From: Microterricola viridarii
GTDB lineage: Bacteria > Actinomycetota > Actinomycetes > Actinomycetales > Microbacteriaceae
Direction: 5' to 3'
DNA: 64,000 nt
Assembly (NCBI RefSeq): GCF_001542775.1
Contig: NZ_CP014145.1
Coordinates: forward strand, 3,100,001-3,164,000
Shown here: positions 35,799 to 44,507 of the stretch, piece by piece
Layout of the letters: every line of letters begins with the position of its first letter
Position numbering within the stretch: the first letter of the stretch is position 1
Notes under the pieces: model-generated
Database searches by the model: none
The model's input: only the letters and a program-made list of their open reading frames with translations
Told to the model about the DNA's origin: nothing
Translations under genes and position numbers: made by a program

Positions 35799-38357
35799 GT
35801 GACCACTGAGCCGTTCGACCCGTCCAGGATCGGTCGCGGGCTCGCGTTCGCGGCAGCCGTCGACGATCTGGCCGCCGCGCTGGACCGCAGCAATTCCGTC
35901 GTGGTCAGCGCGCCTCCCGGCACCGGAAAGACCACGCTCGTTCCGCCGGTCATCGCCGATCGCGTACCGGGGCGGGTGATCGTCACCCAGCCGCGCCGGG
36001 TCGCCGCCCGCGCCGCCGCCCGCCGCCTCGCGCAGCTGGACGGAACGCCGCTCGGCTCCCGCGTTGGTTTCACCGTGCGCGGCGAACGCCAGGTGGGCCC
36101 GTCCACCCGGATCGAGTTCGTCACCGCCGGTGTGCTGCTGCGCCGCCTGCTCGACGACCCCGGTCTCGACGGGGTCGGCGCGGTCATCATCGACGAGGTG
36201 CACGAGCGGGCCCTGGAGACGGACCTGTTGATCGGCCTGCTCGGCGAGGTCCGGGAGCTGCGCGACGACCTCGTGCTCGTCGCGATGTCGGCGACGCTGG
36301 ATGCCGAGCGTTTCGCGACGGTTCTGGGGTCGGATGCCGCCCCGGCGCCGATCGTGACCCAGAGTGTTCCGGCGCATCCGCTCGAGGTGCGCTGGGCGCC
36401 GAGCCCCACGCCCCGGCTGGACGAGCGCGGGGTGACCTGGGCGTTCCTCGACCACGTCGCGAGCACCGCCGTCATCGCACACCGCGCCCTGGTGCGCACC
36501 GATCCGACCGCCGATGCCCTCGTCTTCGCGCCGGGTGCGCGCGAGGTCGCCGAGATCGCCCGGCGCATCCGCGGGCTCGCGTCCGAGTTCGATGTGCGTG
36601 AGTTGCACGGCCAGATCCCCGCCGCCGAGCAGGATGCGGTGATCGGTGGGCGCAGCCCCGGCACTCCGGCACGCATCATCGTCTCGACGTCGCTCGCGGA
36701 GTCCTCACTGACCGTGCCCGGCGTGCGCCTCGTCGTCGACACCTGCCTCTCCCGCGCCCCGCAGCGCGACGCGGGGCGCGGCATGAGCGGCCTCGTCACC
36801 GGCCCGACGCCGCGGGCCTCCGCCATCCAGCGCTCTGGGCGCGCCACCCGACAGGGGCCGGGCATCGTGGTCCGCTGCGTCGACGAGCGCACCTTCGCCG
36901 CGGCACCGACGCACCCCGCCCCCGAGATCCAGGCCGCAGACCTCACCGACGCCGCCCTGCTCCTCGCCTGCTGGGGTGCGCCAGGCGGGGTCGGTCTGCG
37001 ACTCGTCGACCCGCTTCCCTCCGCCAGCCTGAGCGACGCCCTCTCCGTGCTGCGCGGGCTCGGCTCGATCGATGCCGATGGACGCGCCACCGACGAGGGG
37101 CGCGCGCTTGCACGCATCCCGACCGACCCGCGCCTGGCCCGCGCGCTGCTTCTCGGCGGCGCCCTGGTCGGCGGGCGCACGGCTGCCGAGGTGATCGCGC
37201 TGCTCAGCAGCGACCTCCGCGTCGCGGATGGCGACGCCGCGGGCACGCTCACCGCGCTGCGCAGCGGACGCAGCCCGGATGCCCGCCGCTGGGAGCAGGA
37301 GGTGCGACGACTGGAACGTTTCACTGCCTCGAAGGGCACGACCCGGGGGAGCTCGGATCAGGTCGGTCTCGTCATCGCCCTCGCGTTCCCCGACTGGATC
37401 GCCCGCCGCGTCGATCACTCGGCGCACGGGGCAACCTTCCTCCTCGCCTCCGGCACCCGTGCCGGGATCACGGGCCCGCTCGCGGGCGCCGAGTGGCTGG
37501 CAGTGGCCGACGTCACCCGGGCCCAGGGGCGCGCAGCCGCGGGCACCGGGGCGATCATCCGCTCCGCCGCCGTCCTCTCCGAGAGCGAAGCGGAGCAGGC
37601 GGCGACCCACCTCGTCACCGACCGGGTCGAGGCGCAGTTCGTGGACGGCCGCGTCGTCGCGCGGCGCGAACGCCGAATCGGGGCGATCGTCCGCTCGTCC
37701 GTCCCCGTGCGCGTGCAGGCCGACGATGGCGGGCGCACTGCCGCCCGCCGTGCCCTCGAAGAGCAAGGGCTCGGGGTGTTCCCCTGGTCGGAGGCCGCGG
37801 ACGGTCTGCGCCGGCGCCTCGCCCTGCTGCATCGCGAACTCGGGTCGCCCTGGCCGGATGTCTCGGATGCCGCCCTGCTCGGCACCTTGGATTCCTGGCT
37901 CGGCCCGGAGCTCTCGGCCCTTGCCTCCGGCACCCCGGCCTCCCGCATCGATCTGGCCCCGGCGCTCCGGCGCGTCCTGCCCTGGCCTGCGGCGGTCGAT
38001 CTGGACACGTTGGCCCCGGAGCGCCTCGAAGTCCCCAGCGGCTCACGCGTTCGGCTCAGCTACCCGCCCATCGATGACCCCGTGGCCCGGCCCGTCGTGG
38101 CCGTGAAGCTGCAGGAGTGCTTCGGCTGGGCGGAGACCCCGCGTCTCGTGGGAGGCCGCGTGCCGGCGTTGTTCCACCTGTTGTCGCCGGCCGGGCACCC
38201 CCTCGCGGTGACCGACGACCTGGCCTCGTTCTGGGCCGGCCCCTACGCACAGGTGCGTGCAGAGATGCGCGGCCGCTACCCGAAGCACCCGTGGCCAGAG
38301 GACCCCTGGTCCCATGTGCCCACCAAGCACACCACGCGGCGAGCCGCGCTGGGCTAA
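35799..38357 (+). CDS. hrpB: ATP-dependent RNA helicase HrpB
   Basis: 852 residues from GTG 35799. Superfamily 2 DEAH-type helicase: Walker A SAPPGTGKTTL (about residue 38), QPRRVAARAAARRLA, the Walker B variant IIDEVHERALETDLL near 130, AMSATLDAERF, and a helicase C domain with IVSTSLAESSLTVPGV and QRSGRATRQGPG. The HrpB-specific C-terminal region ends KYPKHPWPEDP-like (here RYPKHPWPEDPWSHVPTKHT), the family hallmark. It unwinds RNA in unknown processing events. It is convergent with the GH3 genes and shares their terminator. Confidence 0.95.
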   Translation: MTTEPFDPSRIGRGLAFAAAVDDLAAALDRSNSVVVSAPPGTGKTTLVPPVIADRVPGRVIVTQPRRVAARAAARRLAQLDGTPLGSRVGFTVRGERQVGPSTRIEFVTAGVLLRRLLDDPGLDGVGAVIIDEVHERALETDLLIGLLGEVRELRDDLVLVAMSATLDAERFATVLGSDAAPAPIVTQSVPAHPLEVRWAPSPTPRLDERGVTWAFLDHVASTAVIAHRALVRTDPTADALVFAPGAREVAEIARRIRGLASEFDVRELHGQIPAAEQDAVIGGRSPGTPARIIVSTSLAESSLTVPGVRLVVDTCLSRAPQRDAGRGMSGLVTGPTPRASAIQRSGRATRQGPGIVVRCVDERTFAAAPTHPAPEIQAADLTDAALLLACWGAPGGVGLRLVDPLPSASLSDALSVLRGLGSIDADGRATDEGRALARIPTDPRLARALLLGGALVGGRTAAEVIALLSSDLRVADGDAAGTLTALRSGRSPDARRWEQEVRRLERFTASKGTTRGSSDQVGLVIALAFPDWIARRVDHSAHGATFLLASGTRAGITGPLAGAEWLAVADVTRAQGRAAAGTGAIIRSAAVLSESEAEQAATHLVTDRVEAQFVDGRVVARRERRIGAIVRSSVPVRVQADDGGRTAARRALEEQGLGVFPWSEAADGLRRRLALLHRELGSPWPDVSDAALLGTLDSWLGPELSALASGTPASRIDLAPALRRVLPWPAAVDLDTLAPERLEVPSGSRVRLSYPPIDDPVARPVVAVKLQECFGWAETPRLVGGRVPALFHLLSPAGHPLAVTDDLASFWAGPYAQVRAEMRGRYPKHPWPEDPWSHVPTKHTTRRAALG

Positions 38358-38395
38358 CTACTCGCCCCTCGCTCTTCCACGCGGTACGGGGCGAG

Positions 38396-38428
38396 GTCCC
38401 GGGCCCGGCGTGACGCCGGGCCCGGGAC
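38396..38428. terminator. Bidirectional terminator between hrpB and the GH3 operon
   Basis: Perfect 15-bp stem GTCCCGGGCCCGGCG with CGCCGGGCCCGGGAC around TGA, between convergent stops. Confidence 0.85.
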
Positions 38429-38440
38429 ACTGGCACCGTC

Positions 38441-41188
38441 TCAGTCGAAGAGGTCGGTGTGCAGCAGTGCGAACATGACCGCGTGGACGCGGTCGCGCAG
38501 ACCCCCGCCAATGCCGACCGGGTCGGCCGCCAGCGCATTCCGTGCAGCGGACTCCGTCACGCTCGGGAGCACCGCGAGCATGAGGTCGTTCCCGGCGATG
38601 ATCGCCTGGCCCGGGTCCATGAACGCGCCGAGCACAGCGTCGGACGACACGACGCCCTGGAAACCCCATTCGCCGCGGAGCACGTCCTCGAGGAGGGCCT
38701 CGTTGCCGCCCGACCAGCGGGCGCCGACGTGGACGAACGAGCTCATCGCTCCGTTCGCGCCGCCGTCCTTGACGGTGATCTCGAACGGACGCAGGTACAG
38801 CTCGCGGATCGCCTGCTCGTCGGCCCACACATGCACTCCGCTGCGGGCGTTGATCTCCTGCTCGTTGAGTGCGAAGTGCTTCATGAACGTGATGAGGCCG
38901 GTGCTCTGGGCGCCGGCGACCATTGCGGCGCCCATCGTGCCGGAGACGACCGGGTCCTCCGAGTAGTACTCGAAGTTGCGGCCGCCGAGGGCGGTGCGGT
39001 GCAGGTTCATGCCGGGGGCGTACCAGCCCTGGACGCCGTAGGCGTTCGCCTCGGCGCCGATCGCTTCACCCATCGCCCGGGCGAGGTCGGTGTTCCAGGT
39101 GGAGGCGATCACGACCTCGGTCGGGAAGGACGCGGCGGTGATGTCTCCGAAGAAGAAGTTCAGCCCGGCGGGGCCGTCCAAAAGCACGCCGGAGGGCACG
39201 CCGAGGCGTTCGATCTCTGCGGTCTGGTAGCCGCCGTTCGCGAAGACCTTGATCAGCTCGTCCGTCGTGAACTGGTCGAGGAAGTCCTCCCACTTCGCGT
39301 CGTCGTAGTCGAGGCCCCGCAGGTCCTCGAGCCGGAGTCCGTGGTCGACGCCCTGTGTGGGGGCCGTGCCCTCGGCCGGGATGACCTCCGGGTACATCTC
39401 CGCGAGCAGCTCCGCGGAAGCCGTTCGGTCACCGTCAGGGGTCGTCGGATAGGTGCTCTCCCACTCGTCACGCGAGAGGAAGGTCAGGTCGCCCGACGCA
39501 TCCTCGAATCGGCTCTCGAGCGCGACGCCCGTTGCCTCGTCGGTGTCGTAGACGACGTCTGCCGCGACGGTGGTGTCGAATTCGGCGACGGGCGAGTGCA
39601 CGTCGCGCGAGACGGCGATGCCGTAGTTGCCTGCTTCGAGCAGGTAGGCGCCGCGAGCACCGTCCCAGGAGGACATGTCGCGCACGTCGTAGGCGATCGT
39701 GACGGTCTCGGACTGGCCGGGCTCCAGGAGCGAGGTCTTGGCGTAGCCGGCGAGCTCGATCGCGGACTTCTCGATGCCGCCCGGTGTGTAGGGCGCGGAG
39801 AAGTAGAGCTGCACGACGTCCTTGCCGGCCGCTTGGCCGGTGTTGGTCACGACGACGTCGACGCTCACCGTGCCGTCGGTGACGACGGGTTCGGCGGCCT
39901 GCCAGTCGAAGGACGTGTAGCTGAGGCCGTGGCCAAAGGGGAACTGCACGGCGGCCGCGTAGCCCTCCTCGTCGTCCGCGAAGCGGGTTTCGTAGTAGCG
40001 GTAGCCGACGTAGATTCCCTCCTCGTACTCAAGGAAGGAGCGCTTCGTGTTCGCGTAGTCGTAGTCGCCGAAGTTTTCGGTGCCGGGCGCACTCGCGACG
40101 TCGGTGGCGTAGGTGTCGGTGAGGCGGCCCGACGGGTTCACGTCGCCGTCGAGGATCTTGGCAAGGGAGACGGCACCCCGGGGGCCGGGCGTGCCGATCC
40201 AGAGCGCGCCCGTGATCTGGGGGTACTCGTCGAGGAAGCCCAGTTCCATGGCGTTGCCGGCGTTGATGACGACCACAACGTTCTCGAAACTCCCGGTCAC
40301 GGTGTCGAGGAGCTGCCGCTGGGTGCCACTCAGCGCCAGCTGCTCCGGCGCTGCATCGGAAGCTTCCACGCTCGAGCTGGCCAGGACCACGAGTGCCGTG
40401 TCGGCGAACTCGCTCGCCTGCGCCATGACGTCTCCGGTCAGGTAGTCTGGCGCCGGTTCGCCGGCCTCGCCGCCGCCACCGGTGAGTGCCCCGATCACCT
40501 GGATGAGGCCGGTGCTGGAGCCCGCCTTGGACTTCGCCCCTGCCGCCTCCATGGCTGCCTTCAGCTCCGGGTTGGTGGCGATTCCCTGCTCCTCGAGAGC
40601 CTCGTAGAGGCCCACTGCGGTCGATTGGTCGCCGGCGCCCGATCCGCCGCCGCCGAAGCGGAGGTTGAACGAGTCGAAGCCGAAGACGTTGACGGCCTGC
40701 TCCGCGAGGGGCAGCACGTCATTGTCGTTCTTCAGCAGCACGATGCCCTCGTCAGAGATGTCCTCGGCGAGGCCGGTCGCGTAGGCGCGCGCCGCGACGC
40801 CGTCGGCGGTCGAGCTGTCGACCTTGACGGAGAGCAGTCGGTTCACATCGGCGATCACCGGGGCGGCGACGATGCCGACAATGGCGAGGACGGCGACCGC
40901 GACGCTCCACCCGGCGATGCGGCGCGGACGCGCCTTGAGGCGCCGGTAGGCCCGTTCCGCGCGCCGTGCTTCACGGCGCTCGGCCCGGGACATGGAGGCG
41001 CGTGCGGCCTTCGCCTCGGATTTCTCGGCCCTCCGCGCTGCGCGCGCGGCTTCGCGGTCGGCGGACTTGGCGGCCTTGCGGTCGGCGGGCGTCATCGCCT
41101 GCAATTCGGTCTTCCGCTGGAGCTTCGCGGCCTTTTCGGCGGCGAGTCGCTCCTTCGCGGCTTGCTTCAGTTCTGTGCGGGATTCCAT
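38441..41188 (-). CDS. Membrane-anchored, circularly permuted GH3 beta-glycosidase
   Basis: 915 residues. Residues 1-90 are a Lys/Arg/Ala/Glu-rich coiled-coil-like segment, followed by one membrane helix (about 91-114), so the rest is outside the cell. The domain order is reversed from canonical GH3: the C-terminal-type domain comes first (from GIVLLKNDNDVLPLA near 148, general acid region SSVEASDAAPEQ), then the fibronectin-III-like domain (YVGYRYYETRF, FPFGHGLSYTSF), and last the GH3 N-terminal barrel (GYQTAEIERLGVPSGVLLDGPAGLN, LGGRNFEYYSEDP, KHFALNEQE) with probable nucleophile Asp850 in VVSSDAVLG. It would cleave beta-glucosides or xylosides at the cell surface. Second gene of a GH3 pair, 46 bases after the first. 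Confidence 0.88.
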   Translation of the reverse strand: MESRTELKQAAKERLAAEKAAKLQRKTELQAMTPADRKAAKSADREAARAARRAEKSEAKAARASMSRAERREARRAERAYRRLKARPRRIAGWSVAVAVLAIVGIVAAPVIADVNRLLSVKVDSSTADGVAARAYATGLAEDISDEGIVLLKNDNDVLPLAEQAVNVFGFDSFNLRFGGGGSGAGDQSTAVGLYEALEEQGIATNPELKAAMEAAGAKSKAGSSTGLIQVIGALTGGGGEAGEPAPDYLTGDVMAQASEFADTALVVLASSSVEASDAAPEQLALSGTQRQLLDTVTGSFENVVVVINAGNAMELGFLDEYPQITGALWIGTPGPRGAVSLAKILDGDVNPSGRLTDTYATDVASAPGTENFGDYDYANTKRSFLEYEEGIYVGYRYYETRFADDEEGYAAAVQFPFGHGLSYTSFDWQAAEPVVTDGTVSVDVVVTNTGQAAGKDVVQLYFSAPYTPGGIEKSAIELAGYAKTSLLEPGQSETVTIAYDVRDMSSWDGARGAYLLEAGNYGIAVSRDVHSPVAEFDTTVAADVVYDTDEATGVALESRFEDASGDLTFLSRDEWESTYPTTPDGDRTASAELLAEMYPEVIPAEGTAPTQGVDHGLRLEDLRGLDYDDAKWEDFLDQFTTDELIKVFANGGYQTAEIERLGVPSGVLLDGPAGLNFFFGDITAASFPTEVVIASTWNTDLARAMGEAIGAEANAYGVQGWYAPGMNLHRTALGGRNFEYYSEDPVVSGTMGAAMVAGAQSTGLITFMKHFALNEQEINARSGVHVWADEQAIRELYLRPFEITVKDGGANGAMSSFVHVGARWSGGNEALLEDVLRGEWGFQGVVSSDAVLGAFMDPGQAIIAGNDLMLAVLPSVTESAARNALAADPVGIGGGLRDRVHAVMFALLHTDLFD

Positions 41189-41234
41189 CTCAGTGTTCTC
41201 AGTCGTGGGTTGGGGGTGGACAGGGAGGGTGTGC

Positions 41235-43673
41235 TCAGGTGACAGTGCGGTTCCGGCGGAGTGCGGCCCGGGTCAGGTTCGCGGCGCCCCGCCAGAAGCG
41301 GCCGTTGACCATGAGGAGGAAGCCGTCGAGCATTGCCTCGTCGAACTTTCCCCCGGTGAGCCGTGGGATCGAGCGGAAGGGCATGTCGAGGACGAACTTG
41401 ACGTTGTTCGACGCGTGCGGGCGCCCCACCCGCATGAGCAGTGCGCTCGTCGTGGTGATGAGTCCGTGCAGGACGGAGGCGAAGCCGCCGCGGCCTGCGG
41501 TCTGCGCGATGATGTCGCTGCGCGTGAGGGTGCCGCCTCGTGGCCAGTTCGGTGACGGGAGTTCGCGTCCGAGCAGTGCGGCGAACTCGGCCGAATCGAC
41601 GTCTGCAACGTGTCCGGAGACGTAGTGGGGGAGGGCGTCCGCCCTGGCCGACCACGGCGTCCCTTCACTGTCGACGGGGGCGTCGAGTCGGATGTCGCGC
41701 GAGGAGGCGCCGGCCAGCACCCGGTAGCGCCCGGGCACGCCGCGCCAGGCGCCGGTCTCGACGTCGTAGGCATCGAAGGCGTGCTCGGCCAGGTCGATGG
41801 TGACCTGGGCGCTGGCTCCGGGGTCGAGGTGGACCTTCGCGAATCCGCGAAGTTCGCGCGCGGCGCGCGCAACGCCGACCGCTGCGGACGGGGCTTCGAC
41901 GTAGATCTGCACGATCTCGGCTCCGGCGCGCTCGCCCGTGTTGGTCACGGTCAGTCGGGCATGGGACGTGTCGGCCGTGAGGGCCGTGTATTCGAAACTC
42001 GTGTAGCTGAGGCCGTGGCCGAACGGATACCGCACGGCGGCGCCGACCTTGTCGTAGTACCGATAGCCGACGTAGATGCTCTCGCGGTGTTCGCTCGTGG
42101 CCTCGGTTCGACCGAAGTCCGCAGAGCTGGGCACGTCGGCGTAGGCGATCGGATAGGTCTCGGCGAGCTTGCCGCTCGGGTTGACCGCGCCGGTGAGGAT
42201 GTCGGCGACGGCACGGCCCCCTCCTTGCCCGGCGAGATACGCGTGCACGATCGCCGCAGCGCGGTCGGCGAACGGGAGCTCCACCGGTGCTCCTCCGACG
42301 ACGACGACGACGACGGGCTTGCCGAGTGCGAACAGCTCCTCGGCGAGCTCGAGTTGGTTTCGGGCGAGCGCCAGGTGCTTCCGGTCCACGGCCTCGGCCT
42401 CGGCGGATTCGTCAAGCCCCACGAAGAGCAGCACCGTGTCGGCCTTCGACGCGAGGGCGACGGCGCGACGGCGGCGCAGGCGGGAAGGGGAGTCCCGGCG
42501 CGTGTAGCCGGGAGCGAATCCGACGATCTCCAGGTCCGTCGCCCGCAGTGCGGTGAGCGGATCGTCCACCTGCGTGGGGTTGACGAGGGAGCTGCCGGCG
42601 CCTTGGTAGCGTGCGGTCTCGGCGAAGTCGCCGATCACGGCGATCCGGCCGCTGCCCTCGGTGAACGGCAGCTGGCCGTGCGGGTTCGAGAGCAGCACGA
42701 TCGCCTGCCGCGCAGCCTCGATGGCGAGCTCATGCGCGTCGTCGTGGTCGACGACATCGCTGGTCTTCTGCCGCGTCCGTTCGATCAGTGTGAGGACCTC
42801 GCGCACACGCTCGTCGAGGATCTTCTCATCGAGTGAGCCGTCCTCGACTGCTCGGACGATCTCCAGGTCCGTGACCCCGTCCGTCGAGGGCATCTCGAGC
42901 GCGTTGCCGGCTCGGAGCCCGGCGACTCGGTCGTTGTTGCCGCCCCAGTCCGTGACCACCAAGCCGTCGAAGCCCCACCGCCGCCGGAGCACGTCGAGCA
43001 TCAGCGGCTCGTTCTCGTTGGCGTAGGTCCCATTGACCCGGTTGTACGAGCTCATCACCGTCCAGGCACGGCCCTCGGTGATCGCGATCCGGAAGCCTTC
43101 GAGGTAGATCTCGTGCAGCGCCCGCTCGTCGACGATTTCGTCGATCGACATGCGATGGGTCTCCTGGCTGTTCACCGCGAAGTGTTTGACAGAGGCCGCG
43201 ACGCCGTGTGACTGGATGCCGCGGATGAAGGCCGCGGCAAGCTTGCCGGAGAGCAGCGGATCCTCCGAGTAGTACTCAAAATTGCGCCCGCCGAGCGGGT
43301 TGCGCTTGATGTTCAGCCCGGGGCCCAGCAGCACGCTGACCTGCTCGGCAGCGGCCTCGGCACCGAGCGCGGCACCGACCCGCTCCAGAAGCCGCACGTC
43401 CCAGCTGTTCGCGAGGTGTGATGCCGTCGGGAAGCTCGTGGCCGGGATGCTGGCGTTGAGGCCGAGATGATCGGCAGCACCGCCTTGCTTGCGCAAGCCG
43501 TGCGGCCCGTCCGTCAACATGATCGAGGGCACACCGAGCCGGGCGATGGGCTTGGTGTTCCAGAAGTTCGCGCCAGACATCAACGATGCCTTCTCGAGCA
43601 GCGTCATCTGCTCGACCAGCTCGAGGCTCACGGGGGCGGACCCTGACTGCGGCGGGTCGTTCGGTATTGTCAT
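41235..43673 (-). CDS. Canonical GH3 beta-glucosidase/xylosidase
   Basis: 812 residues from ATG 43673 (MTIPNDPPQSG); an upstream extension of 31 codons is arginine/alanine shadow. The domain order is standard: barrel domain with TDGPHGLRKQ, LGGRNFEYYSEDP, KHFAVNSQETHR and nucleophile Asp242 in VVTDWGG; then the alpha/beta sandwich with the acid/base region DESAEAEAVDRKHLAL; then a fibronectin-III-like domain (GHGLSYTSFEY). A C-terminal extension of roughly 130 residues (from ARADALPHYVSGHVADVD) carries further conserved segments. No signal peptide, so it acts in the cytoplasm. It is the first gene of the pair; a TetR regulator is divergent. Confidence 0.9.
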   Translation of the reverse strand: MTIPNDPPQSGSAPVSLELVEQMTLLEKASLMSGANFWNTKPIARLGVPSIMLTDGPHGLRKQGGAADHLGLNASIPATSFPTASHLANSWDVRLLERVGAALGAEAAAEQVSVLLGPGLNIKRNPLGGRNFEYYSEDPLLSGKLAAAFIRGIQSHGVAASVKHFAVNSQETHRMSIDEIVDERALHEIYLEGFRIAITEGRAWTVMSSYNRVNGTYANENEPLMLDVLRRRWGFDGLVVTDWGGNNDRVAGLRAGNALEMPSTDGVTDLEIVRAVEDGSLDEKILDERVREVLTLIERTRQKTSDVVDHDDAHELAIEAARQAIVLLSNPHGQLPFTEGSGRIAVIGDFAETARYQGAGSSLVNPTQVDDPLTALRATDLEIVGFAPGYTRRDSPSRLRRRRAVALASKADTVLLFVGLDESAEAEAVDRKHLALARNQLELAEELFALGKPVVVVVVGGAPVELPFADRAAAIVHAYLAGQGGGRAVADILTGAVNPSGKLAETYPIAYADVPSSADFGRTEATSEHRESIYVGYRYYDKVGAAVRYPFGHGLSYTSFEYTALTADTSHARLTVTNTGERAGAEIVQIYVEAPSAAVGVARAARELRGFAKVHLDPGASAQVTIDLAEHAFDAYDVETGAWRGVPGRYRVLAGASSRDIRLDAPVDSEGTPWSARADALPHYVSGHVADVDSAEFAALLGRELPSPNWPRGGTLTRSDIIAQTAGRGGFASVLHGLITTTSALLMRVGRPHASNNVKFVLDMPFRSIPRLTGGKFDEAMLDGFLLMVNGRFWRGAANLTRAALRRNRTVT

Positions 43674-43810
43674 GCGGCTTTCCGACGTCGGAGGGGGCAA
43701 GAGGGGCAGATTTCTCACGAACACGGCAACGCCGGCGAGGCCCGCGGCGTCGAGTGCCGGGCACACCTGAGATCATCAATGTGGCCCGCAAATCAAACTG
43801 TACCTGAAAT

Positions 43811-43826
43811 TCCACCATGTGGTGGA
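43811..43826. promoter_or_regulatory. Palindromic operator candidate for the GH3/TetR pair
   Basis: TCCACCATGTGGTGGA, perfect 7-bp arms around TG, 17 bases upstream of the GTG start chosen for the regulator. The upstream ATG lies inside this palindrome, which argues against it as the start. Confidence 0.6.
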
Positions 43827-43843
43827 TATACGAGGAGTCGCTC

Positions 43844-44455
43844 GTGCCCGAGCAAGCTGAAGTGTCCCCGCGAAGCGGCGGATACGCCACCGGTCGCGCC
43901 ACCAAGAAGGCGATCGTCGCGAGCGCCGCGCACGCCTTCGCGCAGAAGGGCTTCTATGGCGCGTCGTTGCGAAGCATCGCGCGCGAGGCGGGCGTCGACC
44001 ACTCGACGCTGCTGCACCACTTCGGCAACAAGACGAACCTGATGCTCGCCGTGGTCGGCTGGCATGACCAGCAGCAGTTCCTCTCCGAACTCCCCGTTCG
44101 AATGAGCGCCCAGGGCCTCGTCGACGCCTTCGTGAGCACGGCAGAGAGCAACGTGAGCGCGCCAGGACTCGTGCAACTGCTGTCGATGCTCACCGCGGAG
44201 GCCGGCGCGGAGGGGCATCCTGCGCGCGCCGTCCTGCAGCGCCGGCACGACCGGCTGATCAGCCTGCTCGCCTGGACGATCAAGCGGCAACGCAACCGCC
44301 TGAGCATCGAGGACGAGTTGAGTCCGGAGCAGCGCGCGGCGCTCGTCATTGCGACCTGGGACGGGCTGCAGCTCTTCGACGCCCTGCATCCAGGCGTTCT
44401 CGATGTTCCGGCGCTGGTCGGCCGCGAGCTCCGCCTCGCGTTTGGCCTGCAGTAG
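43844..44455 (+). CDS. TetR-family regulator of the GH3 operon
   Basis: 203 residues from GTG 43844, with GAGGAG six bases upstream; the ATG at 43817 is in frame but lies in an operator-like palindrome. The N-terminal helix-turn-helix reads AFAQKGFYGASLRSIAREAGVDHSTLLHHFGNKTNLMLAVVG. The C-terminal half contains one uninterrupted helical region RHDRLISLLAWTIKRQRNRLSIEDELSPEQRAALVI. It is divergent from the GH3 operon with the palindrome between, so it most likely represses those genes in the absence of a sugar-derived ligand. Confidence 0.9.
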   Translation: MPEQAEVSPRSGGYATGRATKKAIVASAAHAFAQKGFYGASLRSIAREAGVDHSTLLHHFGNKTNLMLAVVGWHDQQQFLSELPVRMSAQGLVDAFVSTAESNVSAPGLVQLLSMLTAEAGAEGHPARAVLQRRHDRLISLLAWTIKRQRNRLSIEDELSPEQRAALVIATWDGLQLFDALHPGVLDVPALVGRELRLAFGLQ

Positions 44456-44507
44456 CAGCGGCAGAACCGGGAGCTGCTGGCCGTCGCAGCCCGCTCGCGA
44501 CGGCTGC

